NCBI GenBank assembly: GCA_035403085.1
Contig: DAONEM010000002.1
Span: 62,001 to 126,000 of the forward strand
Length of the DNA stretch: 64,000 nt
Origin: JAMOAD01 sp023621955
GTDB taxonomy: Bacteria; Acidobacteriota; Aminicenantia; JAMOAD01
Direction: 5' to 3'
The notes beneath the pieces are model-generated. The model saw only the letters and a program-made list of their open reading frames with translations, was not told where the DNA came from and searched no databases. Both the position numbers and the translations under genes were made by a program. Of the stretch, positions 8,182-16,652 are shown piece by piece (positions within the stretch are counted from its first letter, which is position 1; each line of letters begins with the position of its first letter).

Positions 8182-9255
8182 TCAACCGCCTGGGAGGTAC
8201 CGTTCCCTGTACCATTTGATCAGATCTGAGAGAAAGAGCTTACAGGCGCCAGCGTAGGGGACCGCGAGGAGGAGGCCGATGAAGCCGAAGTACCTTCCTG
8301 CAAGCAGGAGGGTGAGAATGATGATGAGGGGGTGAACGCCGATCTTCTTGCCCATGATTCGGGGGTAGAGGAACCAGTTCTCGAAGAGTTTGACGCCGGT
8401 GAAGACAAGGACGAGAAGGAGAAGGGTCGTCCAGGGTAGGGCATAGAGGAGACAGAGAGCAACGGCGGCAAGGAACCCGACCAGGGTGCCGAAGTAGGGG
8501 ACGATGTCGCCGAGGCCGGCGAAGACCCCCAGAAGGGCGGCGAAGGGGACCCCTATGATGGTCAACCCCAGGGAGTAGAGGAGGGCCAGGATCAGGGAGA
8601 TGATGAGTTGCCCCCTGAGGAAGGCCCCCACGACCAGGTTGAGCTCATGGGCTTTCTTCAGGAGGGAGAGTCGGGCGGAAGGGGGAAGGATCCCGATGAA
8701 GAAGGTTTTGATCTTCGGCAGTTCCTTGAGGAGGTAGAAGGTGAAGAGGGGGACCAGAATCAGGGAGATGAGGAAGAAGATGAAAAGGCTGATGTTGGTG
8801 AAGAGGGAGGCGGCGAAGGTGGAGAGGGAGGAGAAGAGACCTCCGGTCTGAACCTGGAGCTCCTGGGAGAGGTTGAAGTGGGCCTGCCAGTTGAGGTGGA
8901 ACTTCTGGTTCAACCGCCGGAAGAGGGACGAAAGGGAGGAGTTGAGGGCGGTGACATAGTCGGGGAGGCGTTTTCCCAACTCCTCGAGTTGGGAGAGGAG
9001 GAGGGGCGTCAGAAGCAGGACGAGGAGGCCGATGGTGAAGATCAAGAGGAAGACCAGGGTGAGAGACCAGAAGGTTCGGGAGAGGTTCGTCTTTCTTTCG
9101 AGTCTCTTAACCAGAGGGTCCAGGAGATAGGTCAGGAGGAAAGCGATGATCAGAGGGGTTAAGAAGGGTTTGTAAAGGGAGAAGGCTACCAGTAGAAAGA
9201 GGGAGAGAAGGCAGAAGGCGACGAAGTGATAAACCGGTTCACGGTCTCTGTACAT
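8182..9255 (-). CDS. AI-2E/PerM-family membrane transporter
   Basis: 357-residue polytopic inner-membrane protein of the AI-2 exporter-like (PF01594) family. It has about seven to eight hydrophobic segments: two near the N-terminus (HFVAFCLLSLFLLVAFSLY, FLTPLIIAFLLTYLLDPLV), a long soluble stretch at about 90-145, then helices to the end. It contains the family signatures PFAALLGVFAGLGDIVPYFG and KKIGVHPLIIILTLLLAGR. ATG 9255 gives a 17-nt overlap with the upstream gene; a longer start at 9303 has GGAGGGG but only one nt of spacing. Substrates of the family are diverse (AI-2, Na+/Li+ antiport), so no substrate is assigned. Last gene of the 14860-8182 operon. Confidence 0.85.
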   Translation of the reverse strand: MYRDREPVYHFVAFCLLSLFLLVAFSLYKPFLTPLIIAFLLTYLLDPLVKRLERKTNLSRTFWSLTLVFLLIFTIGLLVLLLTPLLLSQLEELGKRLPDYVTALNSSLSSLFRRLNQKFHLNWQAHFNLSQELQVQTGGLFSSLSTFAASLFTNISLFIFFLISLILVPLFTFYLLKELPKIKTFFIGILPPSARLSLLKKAHELNLVVGAFLRGQLIISLILALLYSLGLTIIGVPFAALLGVFAGLGDIVPYFGTLVGFLAAVALCLLYALPWTTLLLLVLVFTGVKLFENWFLYPRIMGKKIGVHPLIIILTLLLAGRYFGFIGLLLAVPYAGACKLFLSDLIKWYRERYLPGG

Positions 9256-9853
9256 GCTTGTTCTTGGCGCGGTGCCGAGCCTCTTTGAGAGCGTACCGGA
9301 CATACCCCTCCAAGGAGAGGAGGGCGAGGGCCAGTGTGATGATGTAGAGAACGAAGAGGAGAGGCGCGGGACGGTTCAAGGCGTTGAGGAGGAAGACCAG
9401 GAAGAGAGAGACATCTTCGAAGAAGGTACTCGCCTTTCCCAGGGCGTGAACCTTGATGGAGATCCTCCGGATCATCGAGTAGAGAATGATGATGCCCACC
9501 AGGAGGAAGATGTCCCGGAAGAGGATCAAGACCGTGAACCAGAGTGGAAGGGGGTTGGAGTAACCCAGGGAGGGGACCGTTAAAGCCACCAGGGAGACGA
9601 AAGAGAGCAGCTTGTCCGCGATCGGATCGAGGATGAGGCCGAGCCGGGAGGTCTGACGGATTCTTCGCGCCAGGTACCCGTCGACCCAGTCCGTGGTCGC
9701 GGCCAAGGCGTAGAGGGCGAAAGCGACCTTGAAGGAGCGGTAGAGGAGGGCGAGGAGGATGGGGGGGATCAGAAGAAGCCTGAGAAGGGTAAGAAGGTTG
9801 GGAAGGGTGAGAAACCTTCCGCTTCTGCCGTCTTTACGGGAGAATCTCTTCAT
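9239..9853 (-). CDS. CDP-alcohol phosphatidyltransferase (PgsA-like)
   Basis: 204-residue integral membrane enzyme that transfers a phosphatidyl group from CDP-diacylglycerol to an alcohol, most likely glycerol-3-phosphate. The full CDP-OH-P signature is present at about residues 55-81: DWVDGYLARRIRQTSRLG followed by LILDPIADK, i.e. D-x2-DG-x2-AR-x8-G-x3-D-x3-D. The N-terminus (LTLPNLLTLLRLLLIPP) matches PgsA. Several transmembrane helices follow. ATG 9853 overlaps the lipoprotein stop (ATGA). The exact alcohol (glycerol-P, inositol-P or serine) is inferred, so no symbol is given. Confidence 0.88.
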   Translation of the reverse strand: MKRFSRKDGRSGRFLTLPNLLTLLRLLLIPPILLALLYRSFKVAFALYALAATTDWVDGYLARRIRQTSRLGLILDPIADKLLSFVSLVALTVPSLGYSNPLPLWFTVLILFRDIFLLVGIIILYSMIRRISIKVHALGKASTFFEDVSLFLVFLLNALNRPAPLLFVLYIITLALALLSLEGYVRYALKEARHRAKNKHVQRP

Positions 9854-11124
9854 CTTTTCCGGATCAGCTGGGAGAAGCGGTCGACGCTCTCAGCCAGCTC
9901 CTTTCCGCTGACGCTTCTTCCAGGGGAGAACCGCTGAGCTCCATCGGGGAGGAGAACTCCCAAGGCCACCGCGTTCTCGATCTCCTTGCGTTGGCGATGG
10001 TAGGCGGGAACATCCTTGAGTACGGTCTTACCCTTGTTGGTCGGTTCGATCTTGAGCTCTTTGGCGAGCCGGGCGTAGAAAGTCGCCAATTCCCAACGGG
10101 AGAAGCTCTTCTCCGGGACGAAGGTGTGGTTGTCCTCGGGAGAGATGAGGCCGGCGTAGACGACCTTCTGAATGAACTCCTTCCCCCAGTGGGTGTCGAT
10201 ATCCAAGAGGATCTCCGCGCGGGCGGGGATTCCCTCGATGGTTTCGTGAAGTTTCACCCAGAGGAAGGTGGCCGCCTCGGCCCTGGTCACCGAAGCCTGG
10301 GAGGAGAGGTTCTTGACGTAGGGCTGGGCCTTGAGGGCATCGACTTTGGCCTTCCAGTTGTAGTAGAGCCTCTCGTACTCCCTGTTGTCGGGGTAGTCTT
10401 TGAAGAGCTCCTCCATGGCCGTCAGGGCGCTGGAGTAGATCCCTTCGTTGTAAAGGGCGTTGGCGTAGACGACCCGGAGGCTTTGGTCGGGTTTGGCATA
10501 CTTCAGGAGGGTGTTGTAGTGGTCGATGGCCTCTTTCATGATCCCCTTGTCGAAGTAGTAGTGGATCAGCTCAGAACGGTAGAGGCTTGCGTCGGGGGCG
10601 ACGTAGAGGATTTTGAGAATCAGGGCTTCCCGCTCGGGAGAATCCTTGGCCAGGGTCTCAATCTGGGCGGAGAGACGTTGCAGGAGAGAGGTGCGCAATT
10701 GGGCCAAACGCTCCTTCACGAAGGGGTCTTGAGGGTTGAGGGAGGCCGCCTTGTGGTAGAAGGAGAAGGCGTTCTCCTGATTCCCCTTGGGGTGGTCTTC
10801 GCTCTGGGCGAGGCCGCAATAAACGGAAAAGCTCTCCTTCTTCGCCAAGGCGTAACGGAAGGCTTCCCGGGCCTTCTCCCTCTTCCCCTGCAGAAGGTAG
10901 GCGTAGCCCGATCCCAGCCAACGTTGGTAAGGGTCGTCGATCTTTTCGAAAAGGGCCAGGGCCTTCCCCGCTTCTCCCTTCTGTAGGCGGCTCCATCCGT
11001 CTTGAGAGAGTCCTTGGGCTCCGTCCAGGCAGAGGTTGATCTCCCCGCCTCTCTTCGCACAGGAGCAGAGGGTGAGAGCGAGAAAGAGAAAGATGGAGAG
11101 GGTGAGTCCAGTCGTTTTTTTCAT
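9850..11124 (-). CDS. Lipoprotein with TPR-like repeats and C-terminal SLH-like domains
   Basis: 424 residues. The signal peptide ends in a lipobox (LTLCSC, about residues 17-22), so the mature protein should be lipid-anchored. Residues about 30-250 are helical TPR-like repeats (WLGSGYAYLLQGKREKAREAF, YANALYNEGIYSSALTAMEE). The C-terminal about 160 residues contain at least two S-layer-homology-like units: VTRAEAATFLWVKL, then VVYAGLISPEDNHTFVPEKS with FSRWELATFYARL, then LKDVPAYHRQRKEIENAVAL with RFSPGRSVSGKELAE. SLH modules usually bind secondary cell-wall polymers or peptidoglycan, so the protein may tether or count envelope material. It sits 2 nt after hflX and overlaps the phosphatidyltransferase (ATGA). 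Confidence 0.8.
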   Translation of the reverse strand: MKKTTGLTLSIFLFLALTLCSCAKRGGEINLCLDGAQGLSQDGWSRLQKGEAGKALALFEKIDDPYQRWLGSGYAYLLQGKREKAREAFRYALAKKESFSVYCGLAQSEDHPKGNQENAFSFYHKAASLNPQDPFVKERLAQLRTSLLQRLSAQIETLAKDSPEREALILKILYVAPDASLYRSELIHYYFDKGIMKEAIDHYNTLLKYAKPDQSLRVVYANALYNEGIYSSALTAMEELFKDYPDNREYERLYYNWKAKVDALKAQPYVKNLSSQASVTRAEAATFLWVKLHETIEGIPARAEILLDIDTHWGKEFIQKVVYAGLISPEDNHTFVPEKSFSRWELATFYARLAKELKIEPTNKGKTVLKDVPAYHRQRKEIENAVALGVLLPDGAQRFSPGRSVSGKELAESVDRFSQLIRKR

Positions 11125-11126
11125 GG

Positions 11127-12383
11127 TCAGTCGCCTTTTCCCGTGAACTTGGGAAAAAATTGTAACATATCTTCATATTTCAAGTAAACCTCGACCGCCC
11201 ACCCTTGGGGGACGGCCGTCTTGCGAACGATGAACCCTTTCTTTTCGACGGAGGAGAGGATGTTTTCTTTGGAGTGTTCCAGTGTAAAGCGATAAAGTTT
11301 GAAGTTGCCAAAGAGCATTCTGTCCAGGGAACGGAGAAGGTCTTCGACACCTAGTTTCTCCTTGACAGACAAGAAGACCTCTTCTGGCCTCTCGCCGCAG
11401 TTTTTTTCCAGGAGGGAAGAGCCGGAATCGATCAGGTCGATCTTGTTGTTGACCTGTAGGAGGGGAACCTGTCCTGCGGAGATCTCCGCCAGAATCGAAC
11501 GGACCGATTCCGCTTGCTCCTTCGCCTGAGGAGAGCTGTAATCGACCACATGGAGGATCAGGTCGGCGCAAAGAATCTCGTCCAGGGTGCTTTTGAACGC
11601 TTCCACAAGCTCGATGGGCAAGTTGCGGATGAACCCGACGGTGTCGGAGAGGAGGAAGGGAAGGCCCGAGGGGAGGGTCACGAGACGGGTGAGGGGGTCG
11701 AGGGTCGAGAAGAGGCGTGAAGAGACGAGGGCCCCTTCCCGGGTCAGAAGGTTGAAGAGCGAACTCTTGCCGGCGGAGGTGTACCCGGCGAGGCAAACCA
11801 CGGGGAGAGGACTTTTGCGGCGGTTTTCCCGGGTTCGGCTTCTTCTCAGGGAGAGCTCCTTGAGTTCGTTCTTGATTCGGACGATCTGGTCGCGAAGGCT
11901 TCGGCGTTCATACTCCAGTTTCTTCTCTCCCGGTCCGCGGGTTCCGATTCCTCCTCCCAGACGGGAGAGGGAGGTCCCCTTTCCTGTCAGCCGGGGAAGG
12001 AGAAAGAGAAGCTGAGCCAGCTCGACTTGGAGCTTCCCCTCCCTGCTCTTCGCCCTTTGAGCGAAGATGTCGAGGATGAGCTGGGTTCGGTCGACGACCT
12101 TGACGTTCCAGCGCCGTTCCAGGTTCCTCTGCTGGGAAGGGGAGAGGCGGTTGTCGAAGATCACGACTTCCGGAGAGAGGGTCTCCAGCAAAGCCGCGAC
12201 CTCATCTACCTTGCCCTCTCCCAGGAGGTACTTGGAGTCTGGGCGGTCCCTGTGTTGAAGGAGGGTGAGAACAACCTCACCGCCCGCCGAGAGGGTCAAC
12301 TCCTTCAGCTCTTCCAGGGACTCTTCGGCCTCCCGGCGTCGTTGGAGTCCAAAGGTCATGCCTATGAGAATCGCTTTTTCCAT
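11127..12383 (-). CDS. hflX: GTPase HflX
   Basis: 418-residue ribosome-associated GTPase; in E. coli HflX splits stalled or heat-damaged 70S ribosomes. The N-terminal nucleotide-binding region has YLLGEGKVDEV and IFDNRLSPSQQRNLE, and the helical linker carries QLLFLLPRLTGKG. The G domain has G1 GYTSAGKSS near residue 198 (usually GYTNAGKS), G3 DTVGF and G4 NKID. The start codon shares one base with the miaA stop (TGATG). The miaA-hflX neighbourhood is the known proteobacterial order but without hfq between. Identification is firm. Confidence 0.95.
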   Translation of the reverse strand: MEKAILIGMTFGLQRRREAEESLEELKELTLSAGGEVVLTLLQHRDRPDSKYLLGEGKVDEVAALLETLSPEVVIFDNRLSPSQQRNLERRWNVKVVDRTQLILDIFAQRAKSREGKLQVELAQLLFLLPRLTGKGTSLSRLGGGIGTRGPGEKKLEYERRSLRDQIVRIKNELKELSLRRSRTRENRRKSPLPVVCLAGYTSAGKSSLFNLLTREGALVSSRLFSTLDPLTRLVTLPSGLPFLLSDTVGFIRNLPIELVEAFKSTLDEILCADLILHVVDYSSPQAKEQAESVRSILAEISAGQVPLLQVNNKIDLIDSGSSLLEKNCGERPEEVFLSVKEKLGVEDLLRSLDRMLFGNFKLYRFTLEHSKENILSSVEKKGFIVRKTAVPQGWAVEVYLKYEDMLQFFPKFTGKGD

Positions 12384-13309
12384 CAGGACAGCTCCTCTTG
12401 AACCAGCCTTAGAAGGGTCTCCCCTTGGGAGACGGGAAGGTGGAGAAACCCCTTCTCCTTCTTGAACCAGACGATCTGGCGCTTGGCGTAGTTCCTCGTC
12501 AACCTCTGCATGTTCTCCAGCGCCACACTCTTAGGCGTCTCTCCCCGAAGGAACTCAAGGACATCTCTATAGCCGATGGACTGGAAGCCCGGACAAGAGG
12601 GGTCGTATCCCTCCTGGAGAAGCCTTCTCACCTCCTCTTCGAGGCCCTGTCGGAACATCTCCTCTACGCGGGCGTCAATACGTCGGTAGAGCTCTTCACG
12701 GGCTTGGGTGAGGAAGATCTTCAAGGAACGGAACTCCGGAAGCGGCGGACGGGTCTCCCGGAAGTGCTCGGAGATAGGGCGTCCCGAGGTCTTGAAAACC
12801 TCGAGGGCCCGGATGATGCGAACCCGGTCGTTGGAGGAGAGGGTTGCCGCGTAGGAGGGATCGACTCCCTGAAGCTCGGCGTAGAGAGCTCCCCATCCCA
12901 CCTCCTCCGCTTTCTGCACCAGACGGGCGCGGAGCCCCGGATCGGTTCCGGTCTCCTCGAAGAGGCCGTGGAGAAGGGCTCGGATGTAGAGGCCCGTTCC
13001 TCCTACGACCAGGGGGAGCTTGCCTCGGGCGTGAATCTCTCGGACCTTTTCGGCGGCGAGGGTGAGGAAACGAAAGGCGGAGAATCTTTCCCTTCCATCG
13101 GCGACATCGTAGAGATGGTGGGGAATCCCCTTCGCCTCTTCGGGAGTGACCTTGCCGGTGCCGATGTCGAAGCCCCGGTAGATCTGGCGGGAGTCCGCAT
13201 TGATAACCTCTCCGTCGAAGCGGTGGGCGATCTCGATGGCGGCGGAGCTTTTTCCGACTCCTGTGGGGCCGCCTAGGACAACGAAGAAGGGGGATGCGGA
13301 GAGTTTCAT
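12383..13309 (-). CDS. miaA: tRNA dimethylallyltransferase MiaA
   Basis: 308 residues. It transfers the dimethylallyl group from DMAPP to N6 of A37 in tRNAs reading UNN codons. P-loop GGPTGVGKS at about residues 11-19, then VINADSRQIYRGFDIGTGK, the catalytic region PLVVGGTGLYIRALLHG, and C-terminal GYRDVLEF with TRNYAKRQIVWFK, all canonical. The start at 13309 (MKLSASPFF) leaves 16 nt after the DUF4388 gene; an upstream in-frame start at 13375 would overlap that gene by 50 nt and adds nothing conserved. It is in the operon with hflX directly downstream. Confidence 0.95.
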   Translation of the reverse strand: MKLSASPFFVVLGGPTGVGKSSAAIEIAHRFDGEVINADSRQIYRGFDIGTGKVTPEEAKGIPHHLYDVADGRERFSAFRFLTLAAEKVREIHARGKLPLVVGGTGLYIRALLHGLFEETGTDPGLRARLVQKAEEVGWGALYAELQGVDPSYAATLSSNDRVRIIRALEVFKTSGRPISEHFRETRPPLPEFRSLKIFLTQAREELYRRIDARVEEMFRQGLEEEVRRLLQEGYDPSCPGFQSIGYRDVLEFLRGETPKSVALENMQRLTRNYAKRQIVWFKKEKGFLHLPVSQGETLLRLVQEELS

Positions 13310-13325
13310 CCTTGGAGGAGAGCGA

Positions 13326-14444
13326 TCAGGGTTGACCTTCCATCTCCTTGACAACGGAGATGATCTTCCCTTCATGCTCGTCTCCGAGGACCTTTTTGAC
13401 GGAGAGGATTTCGGCCATCAGAAGGTCGTCGAGAAACTTTTCCAGGAGAGTGTGTCTCTTCTCTTTACGGATCGTCCAGAGTCCCTTCAGAAGAACCTCT
13501 TCGTCCAGAGTCCCCGTACGGGTCAAGGAGATGTTGGGGAAGACGTCGTTGCGGTAGAAGAAGACCTCCGAGACGTTCTTGTCGATGACCCGCTCCCCGA
13601 TGGGGCCCACTTCCCGCAGAATCTCCTGGTAAATGTAGGCGAAGATCTTGTTGAAACGGGCGATAAGCTTGACCAGCTCCTCCTTCTCGGAGTTGCGGAT
13701 CGGGACCGGCGTGGGAAGGCGGAACTGTTTGTCCGTGGAGACGAGATCGAAACATCTCAAGATGTAGAGGACCCTTAGGGTCTCCACCTCGCCGATGTCG
13801 GAGCTTCGGACGATGTCGTCCACGCTCTTTTGTCCGTTCACCAGGGAGACGACGTACTCTTCGTAGGGTTCCAGGAAGATGGAGCGGCGCTTGAACTTCT
13901 CTTCGTTCAAAACGAGGATGGAACCCCTCTCACGGAGATAATGGGCGAAGAGGTCCAGGTTGTTGATGCTTCGGATCCCTTGGAGGATGAGGAAAGGGGT
14001 GTCTTCGTTCAAGACGATGGCCTCGGTAATCTCCGGAGTTCCTGCGAAGAAGTAGTACTCCCCGTCGGTCCAGTCGAAGATGGAGAAGAAGATCATCTTC
14101 AACTGCTTCTTGACCTCTTCCCAGAGTTGGGCCGGAGAGAGCGCCTTCATCTCCACCAGGAGGCGGCCCTGCCGTTTGCCGGTGGCCTTCATCTGGGCGA
14201 CAGAAGCGTCGTACTGCTCCTCGGTGATGAGGCCTGAGGAGAGCATCTGGAAACCGAGGCTCTCTTTCAGGTTGTTGGTTTTGGAGAAGATGATCTTCCC
14301 GTTCTGAAGGATGAACCCCTTCTCTTCCCCGTCCCGCTTCAGGGAAAGGACGCCGGAGAGGTTCTGTTGAAAAAGTTGGTTGACCAGGCAAGGGAAGGGA
14401 AACTCTCCGAGTGTTCCGTGCAGTTCCTGAGTATCCGCGTCCAT
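13326..14444 (-). CDS. DUF4388 (PATAN-like) domain protein
   Basis: 372-residue soluble protein. Residues about 5-140 match the DUF4388/PATAN fold: ELHGTLGEFPFPCLVNQLFQ, GVLSLKRDGEEKGFILQNGK and LGFQMLSSGLITEEQYDAS, followed by DWTDGEYYFF. The remainder has winged-helix-like segments (VSLVNGQKSVDDIVRSSDIG) and an unassigned C-terminus. DUF4388 proteins are often fused to or encoded beside receiver domains and are linked with gliding, polarity and signalling in Myxococcota and related groups; the role here is unknown. ATG 14444 has GGAG at 11 nt; a TTG at 14483 overlapping the upstream stop (TTGA) is an alternative start. Confidence 0.72.
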   Translation of the reverse strand: MDADTQELHGTLGEFPFPCLVNQLFQQNLSGVLSLKRDGEEKGFILQNGKIIFSKTNNLKESLGFQMLSSGLITEEQYDASVAQMKATGKRQGRLLVEMKALSPAQLWEEVKKQLKMIFFSIFDWTDGEYYFFAGTPEITEAIVLNEDTPFLILQGIRSINNLDLFAHYLRERGSILVLNEEKFKRRSIFLEPYEEYVVSLVNGQKSVDDIVRSSDIGEVETLRVLYILRCFDLVSTDKQFRLPTPVPIRNSEKEELVKLIARFNKIFAYIYQEILREVGPIGERVIDKNVSEVFFYRNDVFPNISLTRTGTLDEEVLLKGLWTIRKEKRHTLLEKFLDDLLMAEILSVKKVLGDEHEGKIISVVKEMEGQP

Positions 14445-14479
14445 TGTTTCACTGTCTCCTTCGGGAGAGAGAGAGCCCG

Positions 14480-14860
14480 TCAATGGTGCAGTTCATAAGA
14501 ATCCTCGCCGAAAGAGAGGGAAATCTCCTGTACCTGAGGGGATCCCTTCTCGGGCTTGAGGTAGAAGCATCTGGTCTCGGCCGGGTTGTCGATGAGAAGA
14601 ATGTTGCCGGCAAGGTAGGGGGGGAGAGTCTTAGGAAGTTTTTCCAGGAGAAACCCCAAGGGGGAGAGGAGAGGAAGGTTCTCTTCGTAGAGGGAGTAGA
14701 GGGGAAAGGCTTCGGAGAAGGTCTCTTCCGGGAGGGGCCAGATCCTCTCGGGCAGGAAGAAGGAATTGAGCCTCTTTCCCAGGAGGAGGCCGGGGTAGTC
14801 GCCGTGTTCCCGGGTGTACTTCAGCAACGAGAGAGCCCCTTTGTTCAGATAGCAGATCAT
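14480..14860 (-). CDS. Conserved-looking hypothetical protein at head of the miaA-hflX operon
   Basis: 126 residues, not recognised. It begins MICYLNKGALSLLKYTREHG and has segments FFLPERIWPLP, PPYLAGNILLIDNPAET and SLSFGEDSYELHH; soluble, no signal peptide, and no cysteine cluster. The start at ATG 14860 is set by the promoter: the -10 TATAAT overlaps the other candidate ATG (14869) and ends exactly 7 nt before 14860, so the mRNA would begin at this ATG. The following gene starts with a possible TTGA overlap or 35 nt later. It leads a seven-gene operon down to 8182. Confidence 0.6.
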   Translation of the reverse strand: MICYLNKGALSLLKYTREHGDYPGLLLGKRLNSFFLPERIWPLPEETFSEAFPLYSLYEENLPLLSPLGFLLEKLPKTLPPYLAGNILLIDNPAETRCFYLKPEKGSPQVQEISLSFGEDSYELHH

Positions 14861-14867
14861 GACTTTC

Positions 14868-14896
14868 ATTATACCGGAAAGAGGAGCCGGGTTCAA
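14868..14896 (-). promoter_or_regulatory. Promoter, leaderless, for the 14860-8182 operon
   Basis: Minus-strand TTGAAC (14896-14891), 17-nt spacer, consensus TATAAT (14873-14868), then 7 nt to ATG 14860. It is the best -10 of the leaderless set. Confidence 0.7.
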
Positions 14897-14907
14897 CGTT
14901 CCGGGGT

Positions 14908-14936
14908 TTGACTTTCTTCGGGGGGAGGGGTTAAAT
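14908..14936 (+). promoter_or_regulatory. Promoter of fhs
   Basis: TTGACT (14908-14913), 17-nt spacer, TTAAAT (14931-14936). Expected start near 14943, leader about 34 nt with GGGAGGAG (14964-14971) before ATG 14977. It is divergent from the promoter at 14868-14896, with -35 boxes 11 bp apart. Confidence 0.65.
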
Positions 14937-14976
14937 TATCGGAATGTCCTGTTGTAGAACTTCGGGAGGAGAGACG

Positions 14977-16644
14977 ATGGCGACGGATCTGGAGATCGCG
15001 AAGAGAGTGGCGCTGAAAGAGGTCGAGGAGATCGCGCGGGATGCGGGGATTCCCAGGGAGTACATCGAACCCTACGGGCGATACAAGGGGAAGGTCTCCC
15101 TCGACCTTTTCGAAAAACTGGAGAAGAAACCTGACGGGAAACTGGTCCTGGTCACGGCTATCACCCCCACCCCCGCCGGGGAAGGGAAGACGACGGTTTC
15201 CATCGGCCTCTCCTTGGCCTTCAACCGGATAGGGAAGAGGTGCGGAGTCGCCCTTCGAGAGCCCTCCATGGGGCCGCTCTTCGGGATCAAGGGCGGAGCG
15301 GCCGGAGGGGGGTGGTCCCAGGTTCTTCCCATGGAGGAGATCAACCTCCACTTCACCGGAGACATCCACGCCGTCAGCGCGGCCCACAACCTTCTGGGGG
15401 CGGTGATAGACAACCACCTCTTCCGGAGGAAGGAGCCCCTTCTCGACCCCCGGAGAATCGGTTGGCCCAGGGTCATGGACATGAACGACCGGGCCTTGAG
15501 AAACGTGATCCTCGGTTTGGGGGGGAAGGAAAACGGAGTCCCCCGGGAGGGGAGCTTTTCCATCACCGCCGCCTCTGAGGTCATGGCCGTCCTCTGCCTC
15601 TCCAGGAACTACGAAGAGCTCAAGGAGAGACTCTCCAACATCTACGTGGGCGCAACCTACGGGAACGAACCGGTCTTTGTCAGAGACCTCAAGGTTCAGG
15701 GGGCCATGGCTGCGGTTCTCAAGGATGCCCTGAAACCGAACATTGTCCAGACCACAGAGAACACTCCCGCCTTCGTTCACGGGGGACCCTTCGCCAACAT
15801 CGCCCAGGGGGCGAACTCGGTCCTGGCGACCCAGCTGAGCATGAAGCTCTTCGATGTGACCGTCACCGAGGCGGGATTCGGTTGTGACCTCGGAGCGGAG
15901 AAGTTCTTCGACATCGTCTGCCGTTACGGCGGTTTCGCCCCTTCCGCGGTGGTCCTCGTCGCGACGGTACGGGCCTTGAAAATGCACGGGGGTAAGGCGT
16001 TGGCGGATTTGAAGAGCCCCGACGTGGAGGCTCTCAAGAGGGGCCTGGAGAACCTCGGCAAGCAGATGGAAAACGCCGCTCTCTTCGGAGTGCCCGTCGT
16101 CGTTGCGGTCAACCGTTTCGGAAGCGACAGCGAAGAGGAACTGGAGACGGTCCGGGAGTACGCGCGGGAGAAGGGGATCCCTGCGGAGGTCGTGGATGTC
16201 TGGGGGCAAGGGGGAGACGGCGCCGTCACTCTTGCCGAGAGGGTTTGGCAAGAAGCTCAAAGGCCCTCCCGAGCGACCCCGCTCTACCCGTTGGAGATGC
16301 CTCTGGAAGAGAAGATCCGATGCGTCGCAGGAAAGGTCTACGGAGCCCGAGACGTGGCCTTCACCTCCCAGGCGGAAGCGGACCTGAAGAGAATCAAGGG
16401 TTACGGTTTCGACTCCTTGCCTGTCTGCATAGCCAAGACCCAGAAGTCGCTCTCCGACAACCCCGCCCTCCTGGGGCGCCCCAGAGAGTTCACCCTGACT
16501 GTTCGTGGGGTCAACCTCTCCTCAGGGGCTGGCTTCGTCGTTCCCGTCACGGGGGAGATGCTTCTGATGCCCGGGTTGCCTAAGACTCCCGCCGCGGAGG
16601 TCATCGACATCCTTCCGGACGGGGAGCTTTTGGGAATCTTCTGA
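14977..16644 (+). CDS. fhs: Formate-tetrahydrofolate ligase
   Basis: 555 residues, the usual length. It catalyses ATP + formate + THF to 10-formyl-THF, feeding C1 units to purines, fMet or the methyl branch of acetogenic pathways. ATP-binding loop TPTPAGEGKTT at about residues 64-74, then LREPSMGPLFGIKGGAAGGG, FVHGGPFANIAQGANS and the C-terminal GEMLLMPGLPKTPAA, all canonical. The start ATG has GGGAGGAG. It is monocistronic with its own promoter and ends 8 nt from the convergent sensor kinase. Other folate-linked genes in this window (gcvT, panB, purN) make a C1 theme, but they are not in this operon. Confidence 0.97.
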   Translation: MATDLEIAKRVALKEVEEIARDAGIPREYIEPYGRYKGKVSLDLFEKLEKKPDGKLVLVTAITPTPAGEGKTTVSIGLSLAFNRIGKRCGVALREPSMGPLFGIKGGAAGGGWSQVLPMEEINLHFTGDIHAVSAAHNLLGAVIDNHLFRRKEPLLDPRRIGWPRVMDMNDRALRNVILGLGGKENGVPREGSFSITAASEVMAVLCLSRNYEELKERLSNIYVGATYGNEPVFVRDLKVQGAMAAVLKDALKPNIVQTTENTPAFVHGGPFANIAQGANSVLATQLSMKLFDVTVTEAGFGCDLGAEKFFDIVCRYGGFAPSAVVLVATVRALKMHGGKALADLKSPDVEALKRGLENLGKQMENAALFGVPVVVAVNRFGSDSEEELETVREYAREKGIPAEVVDVWGQGGDGAVTLAERVWQEAQRPSRATPLYPLEMPLEEKIRCVAGKVYGARDVAFTSQAEADLKRIKGYGFDSLPVCIAKTQKSLSDNPALLGRPREFTLTVRGVNLSSGAGFVVPVTGEMLLMPGLPKTPAAEVIDILPDGELLGIF

Positions 16645-16652
16645 TCCCCCTC

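Noticed and set aside
12383..13309. hfq between miaA and hflX as in Proteobacteria
   Set aside because: The two genes overlap by one base; no room for hfq.
14893..16260. 455-codon frame opposite fhs
   Set aside because: fhs is unmistakable on the plus strand; the antisense translation is His/Gly/Val/Asp-rich without domains.
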